NCBI GenBank assembly: GCA_963770275.1
Contig: CAVYPD010000046.1
Coordinates: forward strand, 42,719-106,718
Direction of reading: 5' to 3'
DNA length: 64,000 nucleotides
Source of the DNA: Roseiarcus sp963770275
GTDB lineage: Bacteria > Pseudomonadota > Alphaproteobacteria > Rhizobiales > Beijerinckiaceae
Below, in pieces: positions 38,052-48,650 of the stretch. Below the pieces are notes generated by a model. The model saw nothing but the letters and a program-made list of their open reading frames with translations. It made no database searches and had not been told where the DNA came from. Numbering within the stretch: position 1 is the stretch's first letter; each line of letters starts with the position of its first letter. Position numbers and translations under genes: made by a program.

Positions 38052-39020
38052 GTGAAAATTGCGATCATCGATGATTGGCAAGGCGTGGCGCGAAGCAGCG
38101 CCGATTGGTCCCGACTCGCCGCTCGTGCGGAGCTTGCGTTTTTTGCTGACGCTTTCGGTTCCGAGGACGACGCAGCTCAGGCGCTCGCGGATTTCGACAT
38201 CGTCCTGACAATGCGTGAGCGCACGGCTTTTCCCGAAAGCCTCATCCGCCGTCTTCCCAAGCTGCGCATGATCGGCATCACTGGGCCTTCGAACCCAACG
38301 GTGGACGTCGAGGCTTGCACGCGTCAGGGCGTGACGGTCTGCAACACGCCGCGCAGCGAGGCGCTTTACGCGACAGCGGAACTGGCGCTTGGATTAATGA
38401 TCGCCGCCGCCCGCTCGATTCCCGCCAGCGACAGGTCAATGCGAGCTGGCGGCTTCCAATTTGGCGTGCCCGTCGGCATGGGCCTTGCCGGCAAAACCTT
38501 AGGTATCGTGGGTCTCGGTCGCCTCGGAGCGCGTCTCGCCCGCTCTGCACTCGCGCTAGATATGAAGGTCATCGCCTGGAGCCCGAACCTGACCGGAGCC
38601 AAGGCTCAGGAGGCCGGCGCCGTCCTCGCCAGCAAACCGGATCTCATGCGCGGCGCCGACGTCATCTCCGTGCACATGGTCCTGTCGCCACGCACGCGTG
38701 GCCTCGTTGGCGCCGAGGATATTGCCCGCATGAAACAGGGCGTGATCCTGATCAATACGTCGCGCGGCCCGCTCATCGACGAAGCGGCTCTCGTCGCCGC
38801 CGTTCAGGCCGGAAAAATCATCGCGGCGCTCGACGTCTACGACAGAGAACCGCTGCCGAAGGACCATCCATTGCGGACGTCGGACCACACTGTGCTCACG
38901 CCCCATCTCGGCTATGGGGTCGATGAGACGTGGCGCCAGTTTTACCCGCAGAGCGTTGAGAACGCCGAGGCCTTTTTGGATGGCAAACCCATTCGGGTCA
39001 TGAACGCGCAAAAAATGTAG
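38052..39020 (+). CDS. D-2-hydroxyacid dehydrogenase family protein (NAD-dependent)
   Basis: The 322-residue protein belongs to the D-isomer-specific 2-hydroxyacid dehydrogenases (phosphoglycerate dehydrogenase-like). It has GKTLGIVGLGRLGARLARSA (NAD Rossmann), ISVHMVLSPRTRGLVGAED, MKQGVILINTSRGPLIDEAAL with catalytic Arg, ALDVYDREPLPKDHPL with Glu, and VLTPHLGYG with the His. The start is GTG 38052 after GGGAG. It is close behind the flavin monooxygenase and may share its transcript. The substrate is not deducible from sequence. Confidence 0.92.
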   Translation: MKIAIIDDWQGVARSSADWSRLAARAELAFFADAFGSEDDAAQALADFDIVLTMRERTAFPESLIRRLPKLRMIGITGPSNPTVDVEACTRQGVTVCNTPRSEALYATAELALGLMIAAARSIPASDRSMRAGGFQFGVPVGMGLAGKTLGIVGLGRLGARLARSALALDMKVIAWSPNLTGAKAQEAGAVLASKPDLMRGADVISVHMVLSPRTRGLVGAEDIARMKQGVILINTSRGPLIDEAALVAAVQAGKIIAALDVYDREPLPKDHPLRTSDHTVLTPHLGYGVDETWRQFYPQSVENAEAFLDGKPIRVMNAQKM

Positions 39021-39057
39021 GGCGGCCAAAGTCGGAGCCGCCGTGCCGGCTCGGCCC

Positions 39058-39390
39058 CTAGCCGGTCTGCTCCAAAGGCCAGACTTCCACGACGCCGTGT
39101 GCAACCGCGCATGGCGTTTGCGAAACGATTCTGATCGCCTCCGCGAGATCGGAGGCCTCGATCACTGCGAAGCCGGCGACCGGCAACGCAGACGACATGA
39201 AGGCGGAGTTCTCCGTTTTGACTCCAGCCGCCAGCGGATTGCGCACTTGTACCGGCGCGCCCGCGGCGCCGATGAACGCTCCGCGTTCCTTTATCTCGGC
39301 GTCATGGGCGTGAGCTGCATCGCGGACGTCTTTGGGCGTGCGTTCATATCCCGCGCGGTCGCCATATCCAATCGTCACGAATTTTGGCAT
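39058..39390 (-). CDS. YCII/DGPF-related small protein
   Basis: The 110-residue protein MPKFVTIGYGDRAGYERTP has the YCII-like ferredoxin fold with central ALPVAGFAVIEASDLAEAIR. This is the DGPF/YCII arrangement in which a buried His or Asp-His pair is thought to be catalytic. ATG 39390 is chosen over the longer frame (to 39450), which lacks a good start. It converges on the D-2-hydroxyacid dehydrogenase gene. Family function is generally unknown. Confidence 0.8.
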   Translation of the reverse strand: MPKFVTIGYGDRAGYERTPKDVRDAAHAHDAEIKERGAFIGAAGAPVQVRNPLAAGVKTENSAFMSSALPVAGFAVIEASDLAEAIRIVSQTPCAVAHGVVEVWPLEQTG

Positions 39391-39543
39391 CTCGAGTTTC
39401 CTTGATCGATACAGCGTTCCTTCGCTTCGCGACCAACAACGCCCGAGCACGCGGTTTGGGCCGGCGCCAACGCGCTGATGTTATGGAGAAGGTCGTTGCT
39501 GTATGATCGCGATGTTGCCTTGGCTCCAATCTGGAGGAACGCG

Positions 39544-39930
39544 ATGACGACGCGATCTCAGATAGGTCTTGCTTTGCTGGCGGGTTTTGCGATCGGCGCC
39601 GCCGCCATTCAGGGTCTCCACGCCGCGGGCGGCCCGCCTGTCTACGTCGTGACCGAGATCGGCATTAGCGACTTGGATGCATATCAAAAGGAGTATCTTC
39701 CGCTCGCCCAAGCCTCGATCAAGACGTCTGGCGGGCGCCTCGTCGCCGCCGGGCAAAATATCGTTGTGTACGAGGGGCCGTCGTCAGGCACGCGCGTCGC
39801 CATCAATGCGTTCGACAGCTTCAATACGGCGCAGGCGTGGCGCAGCTCAGATCAGTTCAAGGAAGCGCGCAAGGTCGGCGACAAGTATGCGAAGTTCCGT
39901 TCTTTCGCGATCGCGGGGCTCCTTCAATAG
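39544..39930 (+). CDS. DUF1330-type exported protein
   Basis: The 128-residue protein has a signal peptide (residues 1-27, SQIGLALLAGFAIGAAAIQGL). It is followed by the DUF1330 ferredoxin-like fold: VYVVTEIGISDLDAYQKEYL, GGRLVAAGQNIVVYEG and AINAFDSFNTAQAWRSS. CTGGAGGAACGCG precedes ATG 39544 as ribosome binding site. DUF1330 proteins are small dimeric alpha-beta barrels of unknown function; the exported form is common in Hyphomicrobiales. It is divergent from the YCII gene. Confidence 0.87.
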   Translation: MTTRSQIGLALLAGFAIGAAAIQGLHAAGGPPVYVVTEIGISDLDAYQKEYLPLAQASIKTSGGRLVAAGQNIVVYEGPSSGTRVAINAFDSFNTAQAWRSSDQFKEARKVGDKYAKFRSFAIAGLLQ

Positions 39931-40000
39931 CGGCTTGCACGAGGAAACACGCCCAGAAGCAAGGCCGCTCCTGGCGCGACCGGCGCATAAGCCGCAATTG

Positions 40001-40204
40001 TCATTGATAGGCGTTTGCGTCCTCCATGCACTTCTTCCATTCGGCCTTCATGGGGTCGCCGGTTAAGCGTTTGGCTGCGACTTTATCGTGGCAAATCGCC
40101 TTTTGGCCTGCGACGCCCGAGTGTCTGCTGTTTGTTGCGTTGGCGTTATCAACGAAGGCGAACGTGGCGATAATGATCACTGTGGCGACAAGTTTGCGAG
40201 ACAC
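40001..40204 (-). CDS. small exported PsiF-like protein
   Basis: About 67 residues from GTG 40204. This start is chosen because GGAGG lies 5 bases upstream; the longer ATG starts at 40216 and 40228 lack a ribosome binding site. A signal peptide (LVATVIIIATFAFVDNANA) precedes a short mature chain with two Cys: AICHDKVAAKRLTGDPMKAE and KKCMEDANAYQ. This resembles the PsiF-repeat type (C-x-A-x-A...L-x-G...C). Its function is unknown. It stands alone. Confidence 0.6.
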   Translation of the reverse strand: MSRKLVATVIIIATFAFVDNANATNSRHSGVAGQKAICHDKVAAKRLTGDPMKAEWKKCMEDANAYQ

Positions 40205-40399
40205 CTTTCCCTCCATGGCTAAAAGCATTTCTGTTTAACAACGCTGTGATGATAAAATTGGCCCCGTCTTATTGTCAAGCCAGCGATGGACTATCCTGAA
40301 ATACCAGCTAGATGACGAGTTGGCGCGACCGGGCAGCCTGGAGCAAGGTTTAGGGCGGACCCTCGAAAAACGCCGTTTCCGTCCGCTCCCGGGGCTCTA

Positions 40400-41230
40400 A
40401 TGCCGCGCTTGTCTTCCCGCCCCGCCCTCTTGCGCGCCTTGTTCGCAGCGGCGCTCGCGACTATCGCCGCGCCGCTCGCCGGTTGCCACGACTTCGGCGA
40501 CGTCACCGGCTCTATTCCGGCGTCAGCGACGCAGCCCACGGACGACGCCAAGCTCAGGGCTTACGCGGACGAATTGGGCAAGCGTTACGACCGCAACCCC
40601 GGCGATAAGACAGCTTCGATCGAATATGCGCGGGCCTTGCGGGCGCTGACCCGATACAATGAGGCTGTCGCGGTCATCCAGACCGCGGCCATCAAGACGC
40701 CGAAGGACTTCGACGTGCTCGGCGAATATGGCAAGGCGCTCGCCGACGCCGGCCAACTCACGCAAGCCAAAGACGTGCTGAGCCACGCCTACACGCCCGA
40801 CGATCCGCGATGGGACGTCATGTCGGTGCAGGGGACGGTCGCCGACCGGCTCGGCGACCATGCCGGAGCGATGCAATTCTACCACGAGGCGCTCAAGATC
40901 GCGCCGGGAGAACCCAGCGTGCTGACCAACATGGGGCTCTCACTTGCGCTGGCGAAGCAATTGCCTGCGGCGGAGGATGCCCTAAGACAGGCGGTCGCAA
41001 GTCCGAAAGCCGACGCTCGAATGCGCGGCGACCTCGCTCTGGTGCTGGCGCTAGAAGGCAAATTCAGCGATGCGGAGACCGTCGGCCGGACCGACCTTTC
41101 TCCCGACGCCGCGCGCGCCAATGTCGAGGCGATCCGCCTGATAATCGCGCAGAACGGTTCGTTGCGCGACCTCGGCAAGCCGGCGAAGGACGGTAAGCAG
41201 AAAGCGGCCAAGACGGAAGACGCCGGCTGA
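40400..41230 (+). CDS. TPR-repeat lipoprotein, TadD-like
   Basis: The 276-residue protein has an N-terminal export signal with lipobox-like AAPLAGC at about residues 25-31, so it is probably a lipoprotein. Tetratricopeptide repeats follow from about residue 50 to 250, e.g. YNEAVAVIQTAAIKTPKD, AGAMQFYHEALKIAPGEPSV and LPAAEDALRQAVASPKA. The layout is like TadD-type Flp-pilus proteins, but no tad genes are nearby. Its C-terminus is Lys/Ala-rich. There is no clear ribosome binding site before ATG 40400. Confidence 0.82.
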   Translation: MPRLSSRPALLRALFAAALATIAAPLAGCHDFGDVTGSIPASATQPTDDAKLRAYADELGKRYDRNPGDKTASIEYARALRALTRYNEAVAVIQTAAIKTPKDFDVLGEYGKALADAGQLTQAKDVLSHAYTPDDPRWDVMSVQGTVADRLGDHAGAMQFYHEALKIAPGEPSVLTNMGLSLALAKQLPAAEDALRQAVASPKADARMRGDLALVLALEGKFSDAETVGRTDLSPDAARANVEAIRLIIAQNGSLRDLGKPAKDGKQKAAKTEDAG

Positions 41231-41358
41231 GGCTCTCCTAGGAACAGCGCGCCTTCAGACGGAATCGCAGCCAGTCATCGTCTCATTCCCGCTTGCGAGC
41301 GTGTGAAGGAATCGGAGTTTGGACTTAGCGCCCACGTTTCGAGTCCGCCGTTACCACG

Positions 41359-41385
41359 TTAGCACTCTCTTGTAATGAGTGCTAA
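41359..41385. promoter_or_regulatory. CIRCE element (HrcA operator) of groESL
   Basis: TTAGCACTC, nine bases (TCTTGTAAT), then GAGTGCTAA: an exact match to the CIRCE consensus. It lies 95 bases before groES. HrcA bound here represses groESL until heat shock. The hrcA gene is not in the window. Confidence 0.97.
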
Positions 41386-41479
41386 CACCCGCTATGTAGG
41401 GTTCGTCGTCAGACTGCCGTCAGGAGCTAGGGCATGATCCCGGGCCGGGCGAAGCAGCTCGACTGAAAGGGAACGCTCC

Positions 41480-41806
41480 ATGAAATTTCGACCGTTACAC
41501 GACCGCGTCGTCGTCCGCCGCATCGAGGCTGACGCCAAGACGAAGGGCGGCATCATCATTCCCGACACCGTCAAGGAGAAGCCGCAAGAGGGCGAGGTCG
41601 TGGCTGTCGGGCCCGGCGGCCGCGACGAGAATGGCAAGATCACGCCGACCGAGCTTAAGCCCGGCGAGCGCATCCTGTTCGGCAAGTGGTCGGGCACGGA
41701 AGTGAAGATCGACGGCGAGGAACTCCTGATCATGAAGGAGACCGACGTCATGGGCGTGATTGAAGGCGCGACCGCGCCCAAGACAGCCTCCAAGAAGGCC
41801 GCCTAA
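41480..41806 (+). CDS. groES: co-chaperonin GroES
   Basis: This heptameric lid of the GroEL chamber is longer than the 97-residue E. coli protein at 108 residues. It starts MKFRPLHDRVVVRRIEADAK, has the mobile loop region KTKGGIIIPDTVKEKPQEGEV and ends with an Ala/Lys tail (TAPKTASKKAA). GAAAGGGAACGC precedes the ATG. The gene is followed by groEL after 37 bases, under the CIRCE operator. Confidence 0.98.
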   Translation: MKFRPLHDRVVVRRIEADAKTKGGIIIPDTVKEKPQEGEVVAVGPGGRDENGKITPTELKPGERILFGKWSGTEVKIDGEELLIMKETDVMGVIEGATAPKTASKKAA

Positions 41807-41843
41807 ACAAAATCCATTTTCAAGAATTGAAGGATCCAAACCA

Positions 41844-43491
<1,648 letters not shown>

Positions 43492-43561
43492 TCCCCCTCT
43501 AAAGCGAAGACCGGGTCTCGGCGACGGCTCCAATTGGAATGTGTCGCCCAATACTCAGAAA

Positions 43562-43582
43562 GGGGCGGAATTTTTCCGCCCC
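43562..43582 (+). terminator. hairpin after groEL
   Basis: GGGGCGGAA, TTT, TTCCGCCCC: nine perfect pairs with a 3-base loop, 70 bases after the groEL stop. There is no T tract after it, so it may stabilise the groESL mRNA 3' end or partly terminate rather than act as a classic intrinsic terminator. Confidence 0.55.
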
Positions 43583-43600
43583 GATCGGGAGGAGAGGCTC

Positions 43601-43967
43601 ATGCAAAACGTAGCTTGGTATCAGGGAGACTCGCTGAAGCGGCTCCTGCAAGGCGTCGCCGTCGGCGTCGTCGCGACACTCGCCGTCGGCTTTGGCTGGG
43701 GCGGGTGGATGCTCGGAAGCTCGGCGAAGACCTTGGCGGACAATACGGCCAGCTAGCGCGGTGGTCGCGGCGGTCGCGCCGATCTGCGTCGACCAGTTCC
43801 AACGCAGCGCTGACGCCGCCGCGAACATGACGGCGCTGAAAAAGACGGACTCATGGCAACAGGCGGCCTATGTCGAAAAGGGCGGTTGGGCCGTGATGCC
43901 TGGCAGCAAGGCGGCTGATTCCGGTGTGTCCCAGGCATGCGCTGCTCTGCTCAGCAGCGTGAAATAG
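43601..43967 (+). CDS. small single-helix membrane protein, frameshifted near 43754
   Basis: Read through one extra T near 43754, this gives an approximately 121-residue protein. It starts MQNVAWYQGDSLKRLLQG, has one membrane helix (VAVGVVATLAVGFGWGGWML) and continues SAVVAAVAPICVDQFQRSAD and WQQAAYVEKGGWAVMPGS. GGGAGGAGAGG precedes the ATG as a strong ribosome binding site. Similar hypothetical proteins with GWGGW after a single helix and a VAPICV-Cys segment are widespread in Hyphomicrobiales; their function is unknown. The position right after groEL may be coincidental. Confidence 0.72.
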
Positions 43968-44118
43968 TTCAGCCGGCAAAGCTGAACGCGAAGATCGACG
44001 GTCGGCGCGACACTCGCGCCGACCGCTCTTTATCGAGTAATCATTCGTTTCGGGGCTGACGTCGAGGAGTTCCTGCTCATTCATCGCGTCTCGAGAGACG
44101 CCTTAGGAGCCGCGACCC

Positions 44119-44973
44119 ATGCTGATCCGTTACGGTTATGAAATCACGATCAATTCCCAGCAGCCGACCCCACTCGTTTGCCTGCTGTCGGTGAGCGAAG
44201 AGCGAAAGGCCGACATACGCGTCGCCGAGAAGGTCTTCACGACGCCGATCATCCCGACCACCACCTATCTCGACACGTTTGGCAATCGTTGCCGCAGACT
44301 GGTCGCGCCTGCCGGCGACTTCGCAATTTGGGGCGACGCGACGATCGAAGACGATGGCAAGATCGACCCGGCCAACTTTGCCGCAGGTGAAGTGCCCGTC
44401 GCGGACCTGCCCGACGACTGCCTGCTTTTTCTTATGGGCAGCCGGTACTGTGAGACCGACAAGCTGAGCCAGACGGCTTGGGACCTGTTCGGCGCCATCC
44501 CGCCCGGCTGGGGGCGCGTGCAGGCCGTGTGCGATTTCGTCCATCAGCACATCAAGTTCGACTATCAGCAGGCGCGATCGACGAGAAGCGCGTTCGACGC
44601 CTACGAAGAGCGGATCGGCGTCTGCCGCGATTTCGCGCATCTCGCCGTTGCGTTTTGCCGATGCCTCAACATTCCCGCGCGATACATCAACGGCCATCTC
44701 GGCGACATCGGCGTGCCGGTCGTCGATCCGATGGATTTCAGCGCCTGGATCGAGGTCTACCTCGCAGGCTCGTGGTGGACTTTCGATCCCCGCAACAACA
44801 TTCCCCGGATCGGCAGGATCGTGGTCGCGCGAGGTCGGGATGCGGCGGATATTCCGCTCATCAATTCGTTCGGCCCCCACGTCCTGAAGTCGTTTCGGGT
44901 CTGGACCTACGAGGTGACGGAGCAACAGATAACGTCTGACGTTGGACCGTCTTCCGACACCCAACGCATCTAA
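44119..44973 (+). CDS. transglutaminase-like cysteine protease family protein
   Basis: The 284-residue protein has a bacterial transglutaminase-like N-terminal domain and the papain-like core. VCDFVHQHIKFDYQ is followed by RIGVCRDFAHLAVAFCR with Cys169. FSAWIEVYLAGSWWTFDPRN follows with Asp223. In most family members the middle triad residue is His (H-A-W-V/I-E); here position 208 is Ser (FSAWIEVYL). This may be a feature of a subfamily, but it removes the usual catalytic base. There is no signal peptide. The gene is isolated, between a hypothetical gene and a convergent secreted protein. Confidence 0.88.
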   Translation: MLIRYGYEITINSQQPTPLVCLLSVSEERKADIRVAEKVFTTPIIPTTTYLDTFGNRCRRLVAPAGDFAIWGDATIEDDGKIDPANFAAGEVPVADLPDDCLLFLMGSRYCETDKLSQTAWDLFGAIPPGWGRVQAVCDFVHQHIKFDYQQARSTRSAFDAYEERIGVCRDFAHLAVAFCRCLNIPARYINGHLGDIGVPVVDPMDFSAWIEVYLAGSWWTFDPRNNIPRIGRIVVARGRDAADIPLINSFGPHVLKSFRVWTYEVTEQQITSDVGPSSDTQRI

Positions 44974-44977
44974 AGGG

Positions 44978-45412
44978 TCAGCGCGCGCAGATCTTGACCG
45001 CGCCGGGCGCGCCCCACATCGCACAGGGCGAGAAGCTGAAGCGATAGGTTCCGGTTGCGGGGGCGATGAAGGTCATGACCCCCGGCGCATCCGGAACGGC
45101 GAAGAAGTAGCCGCCGGGCCCCTCGACATTCGGATCGCGTGGCCGCGAAACCGTCGCCACGCTCCCGCTGCGCGGATCGTAGTCGGCCGCCTCGCCCGTC
45201 ATCTGAGCCGAGACGGTCTGCCCGCTCGAGAATTTGCCGATAAACAAGGTCGCCGCGCCATGGTAGGTCCAGCAGGCCTTGCCCGGCGGAAACCGAATTT
45301 GCGCCGCGACCTCACGGCTGCATGACGTCGCCAAGGCCGACGTCGATAACGCTGGGGTAAGGGTCAAGGCTGCGGCGAGAGCAATCGACGTCTGGATTGG
45401 CGTAACCCTCAT
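44978..45412 (-). CDS. secreted hypothetical protein
   Basis: The 144-residue product has a signal peptide (about residues 1-29, TSIALAAALTLTPALSTSALA). The mature chain is of mixed beta type with four Cys: TSCSREVAAQ, KACWTYHGAATLFIGKF, PCAMWG and KICAR. It ends with GTYRFSFSPCAMWG, which has the look of a beta-sandwich domain. I do not recognise a family. It converges on the transglutaminase-like gene with 4 bases between stops. Confidence 0.7.
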   Translation of the reverse strand: MRVTPIQTSIALAAALTLTPALSTSALATSCSREVAAQIRFPPGKACWTYHGAATLFIGKFSSGQTVSAQMTGEAADYDPRSGSVATVSRPRDPNVEGPGGYFFAVPDAPGVMTFIAPATGTYRFSFSPCAMWGAPGAVKICAR

Positions 45413-45477
45413 TCCGAGGCGCCCGCGCGAGCGCGCCTAGAAGACCGTTCCAGTTGGCCCCGGGTCCCGCGCTGGAG

Positions 45478-45518
45478 CGTCCTTCGAGACGCGCCTTCGG
45501 CTCTCCTCAGGACGAGGC
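45478..45518. repeat. Hyphomicrobiales-type palindromic repeat, copy 2
   Basis: CGTCCTTCGAGACGCGCCTT and CTCCTCAGGACGAGG form an imperfect palindrome related to the units at 5731-5851. It lies between the secreted-protein gene and cycL. Confidence 0.55.
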
Positions 45519-45547
45519 GATGTGCGCGCCCGGGGCGCCTCATAAAC

Positions 45548-46018
45548 TCACCCATTGCTTGCATCGCCGTTGGTCAGCGCCGCGAGCCGCGCTTCCTCTT
45601 CTTCGCTCAGGCGTGGCGTCGCGCTGGGCGCGCGCCGGCGGGCGTAAAGCGCCGCCGCTACGCCAAGGCCGAGCGTGAGCACGGGGCTCAGCCACAGCAG
45701 CAGCGTCGCCGGCTTGAACGGGGGTTTCAGGAGAATGAAATCGCCGTAGCGCGAGACGAGATAGGCGCGCACGGCGTCGTTGCTTTCGCCCTTGCCGATG
45801 CGCTCACGAATAAGAACGCGGATGTCGCGCGCCAGCGGCGCCTCGGAATCGTCGATCGACTCGTTCTGACAGACGAGGCAGCGCAGTTCACCCGAGAGCG
45901 CGCGGGCGCGCGTTTCCAGCGCCGGGTCCTTCATGACTTCGTCCGGCTGCACGGCAAGCGCGGGGCCGGCGAGGGAGGCGAGGAGGGGAAGAAGGAGGAG
46001 AAGTTTTGCTCTTGATAC
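45548..46018 (-). CDS. ccmH: cytochrome c maturation protein CcmH (CycL)
   Basis: CcmH reduces the apocytochrome c CXXCH motif before heme attachment by CcmF. The N-terminal signal (LLLLLPLLASLAGPALA) is followed by ELRCLVCQNESIDDSEAPLA with the redox pair CLVC, VRAYLVSRYGDFILLKPPF, and a C-terminal membrane helix (LLLWLSPVLTLGLGVAAALYA). There is no ATG in frame near the expected start. The palindromic repeat at 46050-46177 abuts it, so the start codon is unresolved (the boundary used is a GTA codon; an ATG exists in another frame at about 46030). It is the last gene of the cycHJKL order. Confidence 0.9.
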   Translation of the reverse strand, partial: VSRAKLLLLLPLLASLAGPALAVQPDEVMKDPALETRARALSGELRCLVCQNESIDDSEAPLARDIRVLIRERIGKGESNDAVRAYLVSRYGDFILLKPPFKPATLLLWLSPVLTLGLGVAAALYARRRAPSATPRLSEEEEARLAALTNGDASNG

Positions 46019-46049
46019 TGGAGCAACATGCGATTGAGTGGTGGACGTT

Positions 46050-46177
46050 GAGTCCCCCTCTCCTACGGGAGAGGGGTTGGGGTGACGGTTCGCGCGCGAA
46101 GCGCGCTTCGCGCTTCGGGGAGCCCTCATCCGGCGGGCTTCGCCCGCCACCTTCTCCCCGAGGGAGAAGGGGAGCGC
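46050..46177. repeat. REP-like intergenic palindromes in the ccm operon
   Basis: Two hairpins, CCCTCTCCTACGGGAGAGGG and CGGCGGGCTTCGCCCGCC followed by TTCTCCCCGAGGGAGAAGG, flank a CGCGAAGCGCGCTTCGCG core. Both are common words in intergenic repeats of rhizobial-type genomes. They lie between ccmF and ccmH, where they may modulate mRNA stability. Confidence 0.65.
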
Positions 46178-46211
46178 GCGCTTCAACCTGATGGCCAAGC
46201 GAAGCATGGGT

Positions 46212-48200
46212 CTATTGCGCCGGTTGCGCCAGTGCGCGCGCGCCGGCTTTCGCCCGCACGGCCGCGCCGAAGCGAAGGCGGCGGTCCGTCAGCGACAGCA
46301 CGCCGCCGAGCGCCATGGCGGCGCCGCCCAGCCAGATCAGCGTCACCAGCGGCTTCCAGTAGAGGCGCGCGGGTACGGCGCCGTCGGGCGCGGGGTCCCC
46401 GATCGAGACATAGACCTGGCCGAAATGGAGCGTCGCCAGGCCCGCCTGGGTCGTGCTCATCTCCCGCGCAGCGAATTGGCGACGCGCCGGCTGAAGCTCA
46501 GCGACCATTGCGTCGCCATCGCGCACGGTCACCGACGCGAGCGTTTCCTTGTAGTTCGGCCCGACCCGTTCGCCGACCGAATTGAGGGTGATCGAATAGG
46601 GGCCCACAATTGCCGGCACGCCCTTGTGCAGGGTGGCGATCGTCTCTGCGCCAAAGCCGAGGCCCGAGAGTCCCAGCAAAGTCACGCCCAAGCCGAGATG
46701 CGCGAGCGCCCCGCCGAAGAAAGACAGAGGCAGGCCGAACGTTCGCTTCAGCGCCACGCCTGCGCTAAGCCCCGGCCGCCATGCGCGCGTGGCGACCTCG
46801 ATCAGCGTGCCGATGATGACAAAGATCGCAAGGCCCATCGCGAGCGGAGCAAAGATCGGAGCGCCACTGAGCCAGCGCCGCGCCGACGATCGCGGTCACC
46901 GCGCCGATGATGATGGCGAAGGCAAGCCGTTGCACAACGCCCAGGAGATCGCCGCGCTTCCACGCGAGCGAGAAGCCGAACGGCGCGACAAAGCAGGCCG
47001 TCAGCAGAAGCACGCCGCAGGTGAGATTGAAGAAGGGCGCGCCGACGGTGATCTTCTCGCCCGTCAATTGCTCGAGCGCGAGCGGGTAGAGGGTGCCGAA
47101 CAACACGGTCGCGCATGCCGTCGTCAGCAAGCAGATTGTTGACGACGAGCGCCCCCTCGCGCGACACGGGCGCGAACAGTCCGCCCTGCTTGAGCATCGG
47201 CGCACGCCAAGCAAAGAGGGCGAACGAACCGCAAATGAACATCGCCAGAATCGCGAGGATGAAAACGCCGCGACGCGGATCGTTGGCGAAGGCGTGCACG
47301 GAAGTGAGCACGCCCGAGCGCACGAGAAAGGTGCCGAGCAGCGAAAAGGAAAAGGCGAGGATGGCGAGAAAGATCGTCCAGACTTTCAGCGCGTCGCGCT
47401 TCTCCATCACCGCAACCGAATGGACGAAGGCGGTGCCCGCGAGCCACGGCATGAGCGAGGCGTTCTCGACCGGATCCCAGAACCAGAAGCCGCCCCAGCC
47501 GAGCGTGTAATAGGCCCAGAACGAGCCGGCGGCGATGCCGAGCGTCAAGAAGCTCCACGCCACTAGCGTGAAGGGCCGCACGAAGCGCGCCCAAGCCGCG
47601 TCGATGCGGCCCTCGATCAGCGCCGCGGCGGCGAACGAATAGACGATCGAGAAGCCGACATAGCCGAGATAGAGCAAGGGGGGATGGATCGCGAGGCCGG
47701 GGTCCTGCAGAATCGGATTGAGGTCGCGTCCCTCGAATGGCGCCGGCGAGAGCCGCTCGAACGGGTTTGAGGTCAAGAGAATGAAGGCGAGGAACGCAAC
47801 GCTGATCAGGCCCTGAACGGCGAGCGCGTCAGCGCGTAAGGCTCGTCGGCAGCGCGCGGCCAAACAGGGCGACCAGCGCGCCGAAGATCGCCAGGATGAA
47901 GACCCACAGCAGCATCGAGCCTTCGTGGTTTCCCCACACGCCGGAGATCTTGTAGATCGCGGGCATCGCCACGTTCGAATTCTCGGCGACGTTGAGAACG
48001 GAAAAATCCGAGGTCAGGTGCGCGTTGACGAGGGCTGCGAAAGCAAGCGCGATCAGCGCGAGCTGGATCAGCGCCGCGTTGCGCCCGACCGTCATCAGTC
48101 CGATGTCGCCTACTCGAGCGCCCCAGAACGGGATGACCGTCTGGGCGAGGGCGGCTGCGAGCGCGAGCACAAGGGCGAAATGGCCGATTTCGACAATCAT
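46212..48200 (-). CDS. ccmF: cytochrome c heme lyase CcmF (CycK), three +1 frameshifts
   Basis: CcmF is the membrane heme lyase. Four segments in different frames join into one approximately 660-residue protein after removing one base near 47837, 47128 and 46872. Segment 1 is IVEIGHFALVLALAAALAQT. Segment 2 is FLAFILLTSNPFERLSP and the WWD motif WGGFWFWDPVENASLMPWL. Segment 3 is LLTTACATVLFGTLYPLALE. Segment 4 is KPLVTLIWLGGAAMALGGVL. The restored junctions are SL-RADALAVQGL, VVNNLL-LTTACATV and GAALA-SGAPIFAPLAMG. ATG 48200 overlaps the ccmE stop (ATGA). Three insertions in 2 kb, each perfectly reparable, fit sequencing error. Confidence 0.92.
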
Positions 48201-48650
48201 TGCGAGGCCGCCGTTGTTCCTTCCTGCCAACGCCCCTGTTTCTTGAGCGCGTCGACGACCTCGCGGGGCATATAGCGCTCGTCGTGCTTGGCAAGGATCG
48301 TATCGGCGCGGATCTGACCGGGCGCGGCCAAGCACGCCTTCGGCGACGACGCCCTGACCCTCGCGGAACAGGTCCGGCAAGAGACCCTGATAGGCCACTT
48401 TGAGATCATGCGCGCCATCGGTGAGAACGAAGGCGACGTTCTGGTCGGCTGACTTCACGACCGAGCCCGTCTTCACCATGCCGCCGATGCGCATCCGCGC
48501 GCCCGGCGCGACGGCTTTCTGGGCGACTTCGGACGGGCTGTAGAAGAACACGATGCTGTCGCTCAGCGCATAGAGCGAAAGCCCAGCCGCCGCGCCGACG
48601 ACGGCGAGGGCTGCGGCGATCAGCGAAAGACGGCGGCCGCGGCGAGTCAA
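48197..48650 (-). CDS. ccmE: cytochrome c-type biogenesis heme chaperone CcmE (CycJ), frameshifted near 48329
   Basis: CcmE carries heme covalently on a His in the periplasm. It starts with TTG at 48650, overlapping the ccmI stop. The membrane anchor is LSLIAAALAVVGAAAGLSLY, followed by the OB-fold FFYSPSEVAQKAVAPG, MRIGGMVKTGSVV and VVAEGVL. One extra base near 48329 then leads into the other frame: AAPGQIRADTILAKHDERYMP, with the heme-binding His in LAKHDERY. It ends GRWQEGTTAASQ with TGA at 48199-48197, about 150 residues. It is second in the cycHJKL operon. Confidence 0.92.
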
